Below, piece by piece: positions 25,643-33,604 of a stretch of 64,000 nucleotides of DNA (position 1 is its first letter; each line of letters opens with the position of its first letter). Source of the DNA: Massilia sp. W12 (GTDB lineage Bacteria > Pseudomonadota > Gammaproteobacteria > Burkholderiales > Burkholderiaceae_D); assembly GCF_037300705.1 (NCBI RefSeq), contig NZ_CP147776.1, positions 2,604,001 through 2,668,000 of the forward strand, written 5' to 3'. The notes beneath the pieces were generated by a model. The model was not told where the DNA came from. It saw only the letters and a program-made list of their open reading frames with translations, and searched no databases. Both the position numbers and the translations under genes were made by a program.

Positions 25643-26310
25643 CATTTTCCTGTGCTCCGCTCAACAGCCTGCGCAAGGCAAACCTGTGAGTTTGTGGTGG
25701 GAGCGACTTCAGTCGCGAAAACCGGCTGCTGATATGGCGCCGTGCATATTCGCGGCTAAAGCCGCTCCTACCGGTATTTTGTCGATTCACTGCTTGTTGT
25801 GATGGTGGTTTTTTTGGGTGTGCAGATTGGTGGGATTTCTGGCGTGCCGATTGGCTCATTTTCCTGTGCTCCGCGCAACAGCCTGCGCAAGGAAAAGCTG
25901 TGAGTTTGTGGTGGGAGCGACTTCAGTCGCGAAAACCGGCGGCGGATATGGCGCCGTGCGTATTCGCGGCTAAAGCCGCTCCCACATGTATTTTGTCGAT
26001 TCACTGCTTGTTGTGATGGTGGTTTTTTTGGGTGTGCAGATTGGTGGGATTTCTGGCGTGCCGATTGGCTCATTTTCCTGTGCTCCGCGCAACAGCCTGC
26101 GCAAGGAAAAGCGGTGAGTTTGTGGTGGGAGCGACTTCAGTCGCGAAAACCGGCTGCTGATATGGCGCCGTGCGTATTCGCGGCTAAAGCCGCTCCTACC
26201 GGCCCAAATACTGCTGCGGGTAATGCCATTCGCGGCTAAAGCCGCTCCTACCAGTATTTTGTCGATTCACGGCTTGTCGCGATGGCTGACTTCAGTCAGG
26301 AAAACCGGCG
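25643..26310. repeat. Tandem 214-bp repeat block built from REP-like palindromes
   Basis: The 717 bases between the pentapeptide gene and the next CDS are repeats. The marker CATTTTCCTGTGCTCCG occurs at 25643, 25857 and 26071, an exact 214-base period. Each unit carries two palindromic elements in opposite orientation, GGGAGCGACTTCAGTCGCGAA (stem GCGACT/AGTCGC) and TTCGCGGCTAAAGCCGCTCC (stem GCGGCT/AGCCGC), a paired arrangement typical of BIME structures. The third unit is interrupted after about 26200 by an extra GCGGCTAAAGCCGC element and runs into the end of the gene at 26292. Open frames on the minus strand here are repeat shadows. Confidence 0.9.
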
Positions 26311-26696
26311 CCGCCAATACCGAGCGTAAATCGCATACGCTCTGCCTGTTGCAAAAGCGCTGCGCGATCTTCGGCGAAATGCACGCCAACACCCCAGGAT
26401 CGTATTTCTTCTCCGCTATATCGAACTTCTCTATAGACACCGCCTTGGTGTGTTGAGACTTCGTATGCCAAAAACGCCCGTCCATTTTCCTGCATGAATC
26501 GGTAAGTGATCGTATCTTCAAAGTCGTGCAATTGAATCGGCGCTTCACTGTAGAAAGTGGCAAGATCAATCTTGATGTGCAAATCCCGCGCCGAATGCAC
26601 AAGCGCCTGCAATGCGCCGGCATATTCCAGGTCTGCGGGAATCACAAGCGCAGATGTCTTGCCGATTGAAACGATGGATTTGGGACGGGTGCTCAT
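26292..26696 (-). CDS. Hypothetical protein
   Basis: 134 residues with an AGGA ribosome site eight bases before the ATG, starting MSTRPKSIVSIGKTSALVIP. No signal peptide, membrane segment or known motif is recognised. The codon pattern and the conserved-looking mix of residues (DTITYRFMQENGRAF, EEIRSWGVGVHF) suggest a folded cytoplasmic protein. It lies 91 bases downstream of the RING/TerD gene on the same strand and may be co-transcribed. The last codons (GFPD and the stop) coincide with a mutated REP element, so its C-terminus was probably remodelled by the repeat block. Confidence 0.6.
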   Translation of the reverse strand: MSTRPKSIVSIGKTSALVIPADLEYAGALQALVHSARDLHIKIDLATFYSEAPIQLHDFEDTITYRFMQENGRAFLAYEVSTHQGGVYREVRYSGEEIRSWGVGVHFAEDRAALLQQAERMRFTLGIGGAGFPD

Positions 26697-26787
26697 ATTT
26701 CTATCCTGCTGGCCTGATGTTTGATGTTAGCGGCCTGCTCAAAGCTCCCCCTTAACGGTGAAGCCAAGCGGCGACAAAGATGAGGGA

Positions 26788-29376
26788 TCATAACAGAGAC
26801 ATACTCAAGCAATCCGCCGCCGTCATATTCCCCACCAAGGTTTGCGGGCGCATGACCCAGACTTTGGATTGCGGCGCCAGGTTTAAGTCGCCGTGGTCGA
26901 GTACGCCGTGCACGGCTTGGCCGGCAAAGGGGAAATCGCTGCGCCATTCGCCACCGCCGGCGCGCAAGCGCTGCAAAAAGCTGGCCGCGTCTTCCCCTTC
27001 AGCGCGCTGATACAGGCGCATACCCAGGCCCTCGCGCACGCAGACATGCTGCGCCCGCGCGGCGGCGTGCAGCAAGCCGATTTGCCACATGGTGGGACGC
27101 ACCCCGAGTGCGAAATAACGCATCATGTCGGGACAGATTTTGGCGATGCTGTCTTTGCTGTTTTCCACATTGTTCATGCTGAATTGGCCTTGCGCATGCA
27201 CATCCAGCCAATGCATGCGCGCCTCGAAGAAATCAAACACCACCGGCAAAAACACGCCGTTGCCGCCGGACAGGGCGAAGCGGGTTGCCACACTGCGCGG
27301 ATCAAACAGCTCGCCGTCGGCATCCTGGCGCAACATCACGCCGGCATACGCGCTTTCCAGCGCCTCAAACGGCGGGCCGGCATAATTGTTCACCACCATC
27401 ACGGCGTAACGCACCCCCAGCGCATAGGCAAGCGGCAAATTCACATCGACAAATTCACTCGCGCCTTGCGGCCAGGGGGCGGAGGTCAAATCGCCCGCGC
27501 TGTGCGCGATGCGCCGCCCTTGCAACACGCACACCATGTCATAGTAAGAACAAACGCCCTGGTATTGCCAGTCGCTGTCATAAAACGCGACCGATAAATC
27601 CAAATCGGCGCGCTCCTGGCCCTGGTGCTGGCGCCAGTATAAAAACAGGCGCAACACTCCTTGCATCGGCAAGCTCAGGCTGGCGCCGCGCGGCAGCTGC
27701 CAGGCGTCGCGCGCGGCGGTGCGCTGATTGAATGGCGTAGCGATCTGCTCCAGGCTGCGGTCGAGCACCATGTGTTGAATCGGAGCTGCGCCGGCCATGC
27801 GTTGCAATAAACACGTTTCCAGCATGCTTTGCATGCGCTGCAGGATGGGCAGCGGCAACAGCGCGCGCTGATCGGGGGCGCTGAAGCAGCGCGCCTGGCC
27901 GCCTTTGGGCCAATACAGGCGCAAGGCCTGGGTGTGGCTGCGCGCCGGCAGGTGCGCCAGCAAGGTCAACAGCATGGGGGTGGGCAAGGCTGGCAGCAGT
28001 TCTTGACATGCCTGCATGATTTGTTCCTGCTGAGGCGGGGCGGCGCTGCGCAGAATGTGGTCAAGGCGGCGGCCAAATTCGCCCGGACGCTGGCGCAACA
28101 GATGCAGTAATTGCGCCAGATCGGCTTGCGCACGCGCTTGCTCGACCCGGCTGGCCCAGCTGCGCACCTTGGGCGCGCGTGCGCCCTGCGGACTGCGCCG
28201 GCGCACACTGGCGAATCCTTGCGCGGTATTGGGGTAGCGCGCCGCATATTCATGCGGGTGCAAAAATTCGCCCAGCCAAACCCACAGCGAGCGCTGGCGC
28301 TGCATGTCTTCCAGCATGGCTTGCGCGGGAAACGATTCCAGCGCGGCGAGTAAGGCGCGGCGCAGGGGGCGGCCCATTTTGGCGACATGAAAACGCTGGA
28401 TGCGATAAGGCAACACTTTGTTTCTCTGCACATAGCTGCGCAGGTAATCATTGCTGCGCCGTAAAAAACTGCGCCCATGCTCGCCTTCCAGGCCGCGCGG
28501 ATCGTTGATGCGCCGCCATTGCAGCTGCGGCATCAGGGCCGGATCAGCTCCGCAGTAAGCGGCGATCAGGCGCAGAATGTCTGTCACGCTGACCTGATAA
28601 GAGCGCGCCTGCGTCAAGACTTCCTGCGGGGGAAATTTTTTTAAGAGCGCGCCAAACACATGCGCCACATTTTCCCGCACCGGAATCGCCGGCGGCAGGC
28701 GGCTGGCCCAGTCCTCGCCCAAAGACTGGCTGAGGATCTGCAAATCTTCCACGTCCAGCGGCGTCATGACTTGCGTGCGCGCGCACAGGCGCAAAAACAT
28801 GTCTTGCGCTTCATCTTGCAATTCGCCGGGGTAAATCAATTTTAAAATGGGCCGCGCCTGGCCTGGCGGACGCGCTGCCGGCGGCTGGAAAAATGCGCTC
28901 TCTGTATCCACCCTGGCGCCGCACACCGGGCAGCCGGCGTATTCGCGCCCGTCATAGCAATGCCCGCACACAACATGGCGGCATGGGCTGAGCACATGGG
29001 TGCTGCCGTGGCGGCAACAAAACAGACAGGGTTGATCCGGATCTTGAAAAAAATGGCTTAAAAAGCGCTGCGTCCACATGGCGTCCGGGTTTTCCAGGCC
29101 ATGGGGAAAATTTTGGAACAGGGGCCGATGGCGCTGCGCGGCGCCGGTGATCCACGCCAGGCGCGCACTGACAAACTCCTGTGTGGCGCGCAAATCCTCT
29201 GCACTGAGCCGGGCCAGGCGCGCGCGCAAGGCGGCGTTGGCGACAAAGCCGAGCGCAGCCCATTCCAGATCCAGCGCCTGCAGCCAGGCTGCCGGCTGCG
29301 CCTGCTCAGACGCTGGAAACGGCAGACAAAGTATGCTGTGGCGCTCTAACAGCAAGCGGTGGACGGCTGAAAACAT
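26788..29376 (-). CDS. RING-finger protein with C-terminal TerD-like domain (MXAN_6230/SCO0854-type)
   Basis: 862 residues from the ATG at 29376, with AGGAG seven bases upstream; a TTG at 29394 is less likely. Residues about 117-152 have the complete C3HC4 RING pattern: Cys117-X2-Cys120-X11-Cys132-X1-His134-X2-Cys137-X2-Cys140-X8-Cys149-X2-Cys152. In eukaryotes such fingers recruit ubiquitin-conjugating enzymes; in bacteria they are rare. Residues about 590-735 look like a TerD-type calcium-binding domain (RADLDLSVAFYDSDWQYQG, RIAHSAGDLTSAPWPQGASE, RYAVMVVNNYAG). The helical middle is rich in Arg, Gln and Leu. The architecture matches a family I recall as MXAN_6230/SCO0854 RING-domain proteins, linked by context to tellurite-type stress systems. 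Function unproven. Confidence 0.75.
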   Translation of the reverse strand: MFSAVHRLLLERHSILCLPFPASEQAQPAAWLQALDLEWAALGFVANAALRARLARLSAEDLRATQEFVSARLAWITGAAQRHRPLFQNFPHGLENPDAMWTQRFLSHFFQDPDQPCLFCCRHGSTHVLSPCRHVVCGHCYDGREYAGCPVCGARVDTESAFFQPPAARPPGQARPILKLIYPGELQDEAQDMFLRLCARTQVMTPLDVEDLQILSQSLGEDWASRLPPAIPVRENVAHVFGALLKKFPPQEVLTQARSYQVSVTDILRLIAAYCGADPALMPQLQWRRINDPRGLEGEHGRSFLRRSNDYLRSYVQRNKVLPYRIQRFHVAKMGRPLRRALLAALESFPAQAMLEDMQRQRSLWVWLGEFLHPHEYAARYPNTAQGFASVRRRSPQGARAPKVRSWASRVEQARAQADLAQLLHLLRQRPGEFGRRLDHILRSAAPPQQEQIMQACQELLPALPTPMLLTLLAHLPARSHTQALRLYWPKGGQARCFSAPDQRALLPLPILQRMQSMLETCLLQRMAGAAPIQHMVLDRSLEQIATPFNQRTAARDAWQLPRGASLSLPMQGVLRLFLYWRQHQGQERADLDLSVAFYDSDWQYQGVCSYYDMVCVLQGRRIAHSAGDLTSAPWPQGASEFVDVNLPLAYALGVRYAVMVVNNYAGPPFEALESAYAGVMLRQDADGELFDPRSVATRFALSGGNGVFLPVVFDFFEARMHWLDVHAQGQFSMNNVENSKDSIAKICPDMMRYFALGVRPTMWQIGLLHAAARAQHVCVREGLGMRLYQRAEGEDAASFLQRLRAGGGEWRSDFPFAGQAVHGVLDHGDLNLAPQSKVWVMRPQTLVGNMTAADCLSMSLL

Positions 29377-29576
29377 GGCAGACTCCTGCGCCAATCGAAA
29401 GGCGAAAAAAAAGCGAAGGGAAGCGAACCGACTGAATCATGGAGTAGAAGGAAGCCGGCTCTAAGCCTTCGCGCTTTGATTTTAGCAAACTTTCTCTTTT
29501 TGCCGCAGCCGCGCACGGGTGCGCGTGGCGATCTGGCTAGAGGCGGCAAGCGGCGCCAGCGCGCTGTTGCCTGCCA

Positions 29577-30158
29577 TCATTTTCCCGCCTGTCCGTCCGC
29601 CCTGACCTGCTCCAGCCAGGCTTGACGCTTGCTTTCCCGGCTTCCTTTGAGCGGGCCGAAGCTGGAGATTTTCACTGGCTTGACGCCGCAAAATTCCAAT
29701 ATCGTGCGCTTCATCTGATGATGCCCCGGTTGCCGGTAAATCAGGCGGAAATACCAGGGCGGGGTGTCCATGGTCACCAGTAAATGCGCGCTGCGGCCTT
29801 GCAAGAGCCGATCCCACCAGGGCGAATCTTTGCGATATTTGAAAGCGAAACCGGGCAGGAAGGTGCGGTCGATAAACCCTTTGAGCAAGGCCGGCATGGC
29901 GCCCCACCAGATCGGGTAGGCAAACACCAGGTGTTCGGCCCAGAGAATGTCTTGTTGTGCGGCGACTAAGTCCGGCTCCAGGTCTTGCACCTTGGCGTAA
30001 CCCTGGTGCAAGACCGGGTCAAACTTGAGTTGCGAAATCAAAATCTGCCGCACCTCATGCCCGGCGGCCTTGGCCCCTTCGCTGTAGGCGCGCGCCAGGG
30101 CGGCGCAATAACTGTCATCACCCGGATGGCCCAAAATCACTAAGATGCGTTTGCTCAT
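29577..30158 (-). CDS. NAD(P)H quinone oxidoreductase, flavodoxin-like fold
   Basis: 193 residues from the ATG at 30158 (MSKRILVILGHP); a TTG at 30200 would add 14 unconserved residues. The fold is that of MdaB/KefF/NQO1-type FMN or FAD reductases: the phosphate-binding start ILVILGHPGDDSYC, the DILWAEHLVFAYPIWWGAMPALLKGFIDRTF segment typical of the family, and FKYRKDSPWWDRLLQGRSA with LLVTMDTPPWYF. Such enzymes reduce quinones or electrophiles by two electrons. It stands alone on the minus strand, 200 bases upstream of the RING gene, with no clear sign of co-transcription. Confidence 0.85.
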   Translation of the reverse strand: MSKRILVILGHPGDDSYCAALARAYSEGAKAAGHEVRQILISQLKFDPVLHQGYAKVQDLEPDLVAAQQDILWAEHLVFAYPIWWGAMPALLKGFIDRTFLPGFAFKYRKDSPWWDRLLQGRSAHLLVTMDTPPWYFRLIYRQPGHHQMKRTILEFCGVKPVKISSFGPLKGSRESKRQAWLEQVRADGQAGK

Positions 30159-30349
30159 ATCGAAAAGATGCTGTTGAAAAAATGACAGGGAGGGCAACAA
30201 TCATGCACGCTTAGATTGTTGCATGCGGCCTGACATGGCGACAGATCTGCCGATTACAAGAGGGAAATCGCACAACGCTGCATGCTTCTTGCCATCCCGG
30301 CCTGGCGCACAGCGCATCCGGCGCAAATGCATGTGCGCCGGATGCCTGC

Positions 30350-32803
30350 TTATTCAAACATGTTCGCCACCCTCGCATCTTTCAAGACTTCGCGCATGGT
30401 CCAGTCGGTGAAATTGGCGAGCAAATACGTTTGTTCCCGATTCATTTCTTGCAAATCAATGAATTTGGCAATTTTCTCGCCCTGGGTCAATTTGCTTTCC
30501 AGCGTATCGTGCACGCCGAAGGTGGCGAAGTTGGGAAACGCCGCCAGTGATGCGTCATGCGCTTTGCGGCTCCATGGCTGCTTGTCGCCGCTCAGCCCCC
30601 CCAGGCCTTGCGCCATCGCGCTGGCCGTATTCGCTGCCGTGGCATTATTCGCGCCATTGGCGCTCTGCCCCGCATCTGGCGCTTGCGCTACTAAACGGCT
30701 GCGGAATTCACCTGTCAATTGCTGCTCCCACTTTTTGCACGATTGCAGCATGACAAAACAAATATTCAGGTCTGTATATTCAGCCACCCCCATGAATCCA
30801 TTTCTCACCACATCCAAGCATGTCACCGAATACACCGGTTCGCCCTTTTCCAATCGTGCTGACATTTCCCGCAGCACTTTTTGGAAGTCAGCTTTCTTAA
30901 ATACTTGCGTAAGGTGACCGCTCCATTTATGCGGAAAACCCGCGCTGGACGCTTTGCTGTCATGGAAGCCAAACAGCGCCGGCAAGGCGCCGTCAATTTG
31001 CAGGGTATCGACCAAGGCTTCAAAATCCGCCGCTTTCATCTCTTCTTTTTTCTCCAGCGCTGCGCGCCCTTCTTTACTGATTTTAAATGGCGTATCGGTA
31101 TTAATGAAGATGATGATGTTTCGCACTTTGCGCCGCAGCAATGGGAACAGGCCATAATTATCCAAAAAGCCGCCATCGCCGAAATAAAGATTATCTGAGC
31201 CAACGTTTTTATTTTTATCCAGATGCCAGTAATAAAAGCGCGGAAAAATCCCGCTCAACCGTTTTGCCGCTTCCGCCACGCCTTTGCCAGCCAGCAGTTT
31301 GCCGTTGATGCCATTCAAAATCGCCAAGGCGCTCAACCCGGCTGACACCAGATTCGCAGCGGACTTGATTAATAAAGCGTGAAAAGCCGGCGCGGCGCCG
31401 CTGACCGCCATCATGTCTTGCACGCTCAAGCGATTGAATTGCTGCTTGGTTTTGACTTCAACAAAATTACCCTTGAGCCTGCCAAACGGGTCTTTGGTGT
31501 CGAATCCGATATTTTCAATATAGCCGCCGCCAAATTTGAAAAACCCTTCTGTTTCCTTGCCGGAGTACATCGTGTTGATGCCGGAATACAGCGGGGTGAA
31601 TTCAAAGGGGTAGAAAGGATAGTCTTTCGGGTCTTCCGGTTTGTCTGCCGCCATGGCGACCAGTGCTTCAAATTTCCCCATCAAATTCCAATTAATCGCC
31701 ACCCCATTCACCAGCAAATACGGGCGTTCATGCTCGACGCAATCAAAATCATTCGCCTGCAAGGTGTCATTGCGCTTGATCACGCTTTGGCGCACATCCT
31801 TGCCCCAGGTGGCGTAGCGCTGCGCGCCTTTATGGTAGAGGGTCAGCGGTTTTAAATACGCATCGCCGATCAAATCGCCCCAGCTCTCATCTTTGGATGA
31901 ATTACCAAAACCCTCGCCTTCAAAAAACACTTTTTGCAGCGCTTTTTTGTTCAGAAATTCCGCCTGCTCCAGCACTTCCATAAAATTACAGGCTTTCCCT
32001 TCGGCATATTGTTTTTGTAAATCTTCCCAGTCCAGTTTTTCCGGCGGCGTGTATTTGCCGAAAAAATCATTGTCGCTGATGCTGGCCGGTAAATATGTCC
32101 AGGGAATCGCAAACCAGGAGCCGCCGGATATACAGGCGGTGTAGCGCACATGTTTCATCAAGCCGGCTTGGTGCAAGGCGCGCGCCTGGCCGAAGGCGGC
32201 GGTGGCGGCGCGGATGCCGCCACCGGAAAAACCGATGCCCAGGTTTTTGCGCGCCTTGACTTGGGCGAAAGCCGCTTCCGGCCAGCCATTCTTTCTGATT
32301 TCTTCATCAAACCAGATACGCGCGGTGTTTTTATCAAACTTTTCTTCGACAAAAGAACCCACGGCTTGCGCTGCATCCTGCACCACATTGCCGACCGCCT
32401 GCGCCGCGTCTTTGACCGCATTGCCGGCGTTTTGCGCAGTGTTTTTGACGGCATTGCCTGCCGCCTGCGCCGCATCGCCCACCGCCTTGCCTGCATCTTT
32501 CACCGCTTCACCGGCGTTTTGCGCCGCCCCCTTGACCGCATTGCCGGCGTTTTGCGCAGTGCCTTTGACGGCATTGCCTGCCGCCTGCGCCGCATCGCCC
32601 ACCGCCTTGCCGGCATCTTTCACCGCTTCACCGGCGTTTTGCGCCGCCCCCTTGACCGCATTGCCGGCGTTTTGCGCAGTGTCTTTGACGGCATTGCCTG
32701 CCGCCTGCGCCGCATCGCCCACCGCCTTGCCTGCATCTTTGACCCCATCCACGACCGAATCCACCAAGCCATCCAAACCTTTTTTCGATTTGCTGTCGCC
32801 CAT
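30350..32803 (-). CDS. Patatin/cPLA2-type phospholipase with N-terminal 11-mer repeats
   Basis: 817 residues from the ATG at 32803; a TTG at 32833 is a less likely start. Residues about 20-140 repeat units such as NAVKGAAQNAGEAVKDAGKA, Ala/Gly/Lys-rich 11-mers like those of LEA proteins, able to form amphipathic helices on membranes. The lipase core follows: the oxyanion glycine loop GFSGGGIR near residue 194, the nucleophile region CISGGSW near 226 and the catalytic Asp motif FGDGGFLDNYGL near 540, as in cytosolic phospholipase A2. There is no signal peptide. A secreted antibacterial or host-directed lipase is possible (type VI Tle-like), but no secretion marker is adjacent. Confidence 0.8.
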   Translation of the reverse strand: MGDSKSKKGLDGLVDSVVDGVKDAGKAVGDAAQAAGNAVKDTAQNAGNAVKGAAQNAGEAVKDAGKAVGDAAQAAGNAVKGTAQNAGNAVKGAAQNAGEAVKDAGKAVGDAAQAAGNAVKNTAQNAGNAVKDAAQAVGNVVQDAAQAVGSFVEEKFDKNTARIWFDEEIRKNGWPEAAFAQVKARKNLGIGFSGGGIRAATAAFGQARALHQAGLMKHVRYTACISGGSWFAIPWTYLPASISDNDFFGKYTPPEKLDWEDLQKQYAEGKACNFMEVLEQAEFLNKKALQKVFFEGEGFGNSSKDESWGDLIGDAYLKPLTLYHKGAQRYATWGKDVRQSVIKRNDTLQANDFDCVEHERPYLLVNGVAINWNLMGKFEALVAMAADKPEDPKDYPFYPFEFTPLYSGINTMYSGKETEGFFKFGGGYIENIGFDTKDPFGRLKGNFVEVKTKQQFNRLSVQDMMAVSGAAPAFHALLIKSAANLVSAGLSALAILNGINGKLLAGKGVAEAAKRLSGIFPRFYYWHLDKNKNVGSDNLYFGDGGFLDNYGLFPLLRRKVRNIIIFINTDTPFKISKEGRAALEKKEEMKAADFEALVDTLQIDGALPALFGFHDSKASSAGFPHKWSGHLTQVFKKADFQKVLREMSARLEKGEPVYSVTCLDVVRNGFMGVAEYTDLNICFVMLQSCKKWEQQLTGEFRSRLVAQAPDAGQSANGANNATAANTASAMAQGLGGLSGDKQPWSRKAHDASLAAFPNFATFGVHDTLESKLTQGEKIAKFIDLQEMNREQTYLLANFTDWTMREVLKDARVANMFE
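32401..32750 (-). repeat. 120-bp tandem repeat encoding the amphipathic 11-mers
   Basis: The marker CGCATCGCCCACCGCCTTGC recurs at 32471, 32591 and 32711, an exact 120-base period with a few substitutions. About three units are present. Each encodes 40 residues of the phospholipase N-terminus. Near identity at silent sites suggests recent duplication. Confidence 0.9.
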
Positions 32804-32833
32804 TGTGCGCCCCCGTCTGATGAAAATTTGCAA

Positions 32834-33210
32834 AGAATACGCCTGCCCCGGACAGGCAAATCATGCCTGCCGCCACAGCAGGGTACATGGATTGAAAGCG
32901 CGCGGATCGTTTGACGCAAAACGCGCGGCGCGAATACAACGCGGCATTGGTATCAGGGCAAGTGCGCGCGCGTCTGCAGGCCAAATCCGCCGCATCCGGC
33001 TGGATGCGCTGTCAAATCAGGAAAAACCGCCGCCCGTTTTCGCCTGCGCCGCCGGTCAACAAACATATCGCCTCAGCCTGCCATGTCAGCCCGGACGCGC
33101 CAAGTTGGCGGGCAGGCATGTTATTGGCGCACAAACAACAGCAATAGCTTTATTTCAAATATAATCAAGCCAATTCTTCGCGTCGTTTATTAACTGCAGG
33201 GCAGCCAGTC
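32834..33210. other. Gene-free stretch before the LETM1-like gene
   Basis: No gene is supported. A TATAAT at 33160-33165, within an AT-rich run, lies 46 bases upstream of the TTG start of the next gene and is the likely -10 box; no good -35 is seen. Confidence 0.4.
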
Positions 33211-33576
33211 TTGAACAAGAAATTACATCGCCGCGTTGGCGCCATTGTGGTGCACCCGCTTCACCTGAGCAAGCACATGTTGCATGCAATGTGGAAGCTG
33301 CAGCAGCGTGAGCGTTTGCGTTTATCACATGAGATGCATCAAATCAGCGGTTTAATGCCGCTCTTGATGAAACAGCGCAATGGTTATCGCTGGTCTGCGC
33401 AAGATATTTTGGAAATCAAGGCGCAGTTGCGCGCTTTGCTGAAGTTATGCCCTTATTTGGCGCTGATTTTGATGCCTGGCGGTTTTTTTATTTTGCCGGG
33501 CCTGGCATGGTGGCTCGACCGCCGCCGGCAAAAACGGCTGATGGCGCTGAATCAGGACGCCAAACCATCTGAATAA
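33211..33576 (+). CDS. Small LETM1-like membrane protein
   Basis: 121 residues from a TTG start preceded by GCAGGGCAG; no ATG occurs before residue 24. The N-terminal half is basic and helical (LHRRVGAIVVHPLHL, LQQRERLRLSHEM). Near residues 75-105 a hydrophobic stretch, LLKLCPYLALILMPGGFFIL, is followed by PGLAWWLDRRRQKR, resembling the membrane segment region of LETM1-related proteins (inferred by eye). One or two membrane spans are likely. Function unknown. Confidence 0.55.
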   Translation: MNKKLHRRVGAIVVHPLHLSKHMLHAMWKLQQRERLRLSHEMHQISGLMPLLMKQRNGYRWSAQDILEIKAQLRALLKLCPYLALILMPGGFFILPGLAWWLDRRRQKRLMALNQDAKPSE

Positions 33577-33604
33577 AGCGCCAATTCAGCCGCAGCGCCA
33601 TGCA

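Noticed and set aside
25629-26073. Two minus-strand open frames starting MSQSARQKSHQSAH
   Set aside because: Their near identity follows from the 214-bp DNA repeats; they cross REP palindromes and have no ribosome site or homology signal.
32150-33164. Plus-strand open frames of 254 and 320 codons
   Set aside because: They are antisense to the 120-bp repeats of the phospholipase gene, and the minus strand codes for a protein with clear lipase motifs.
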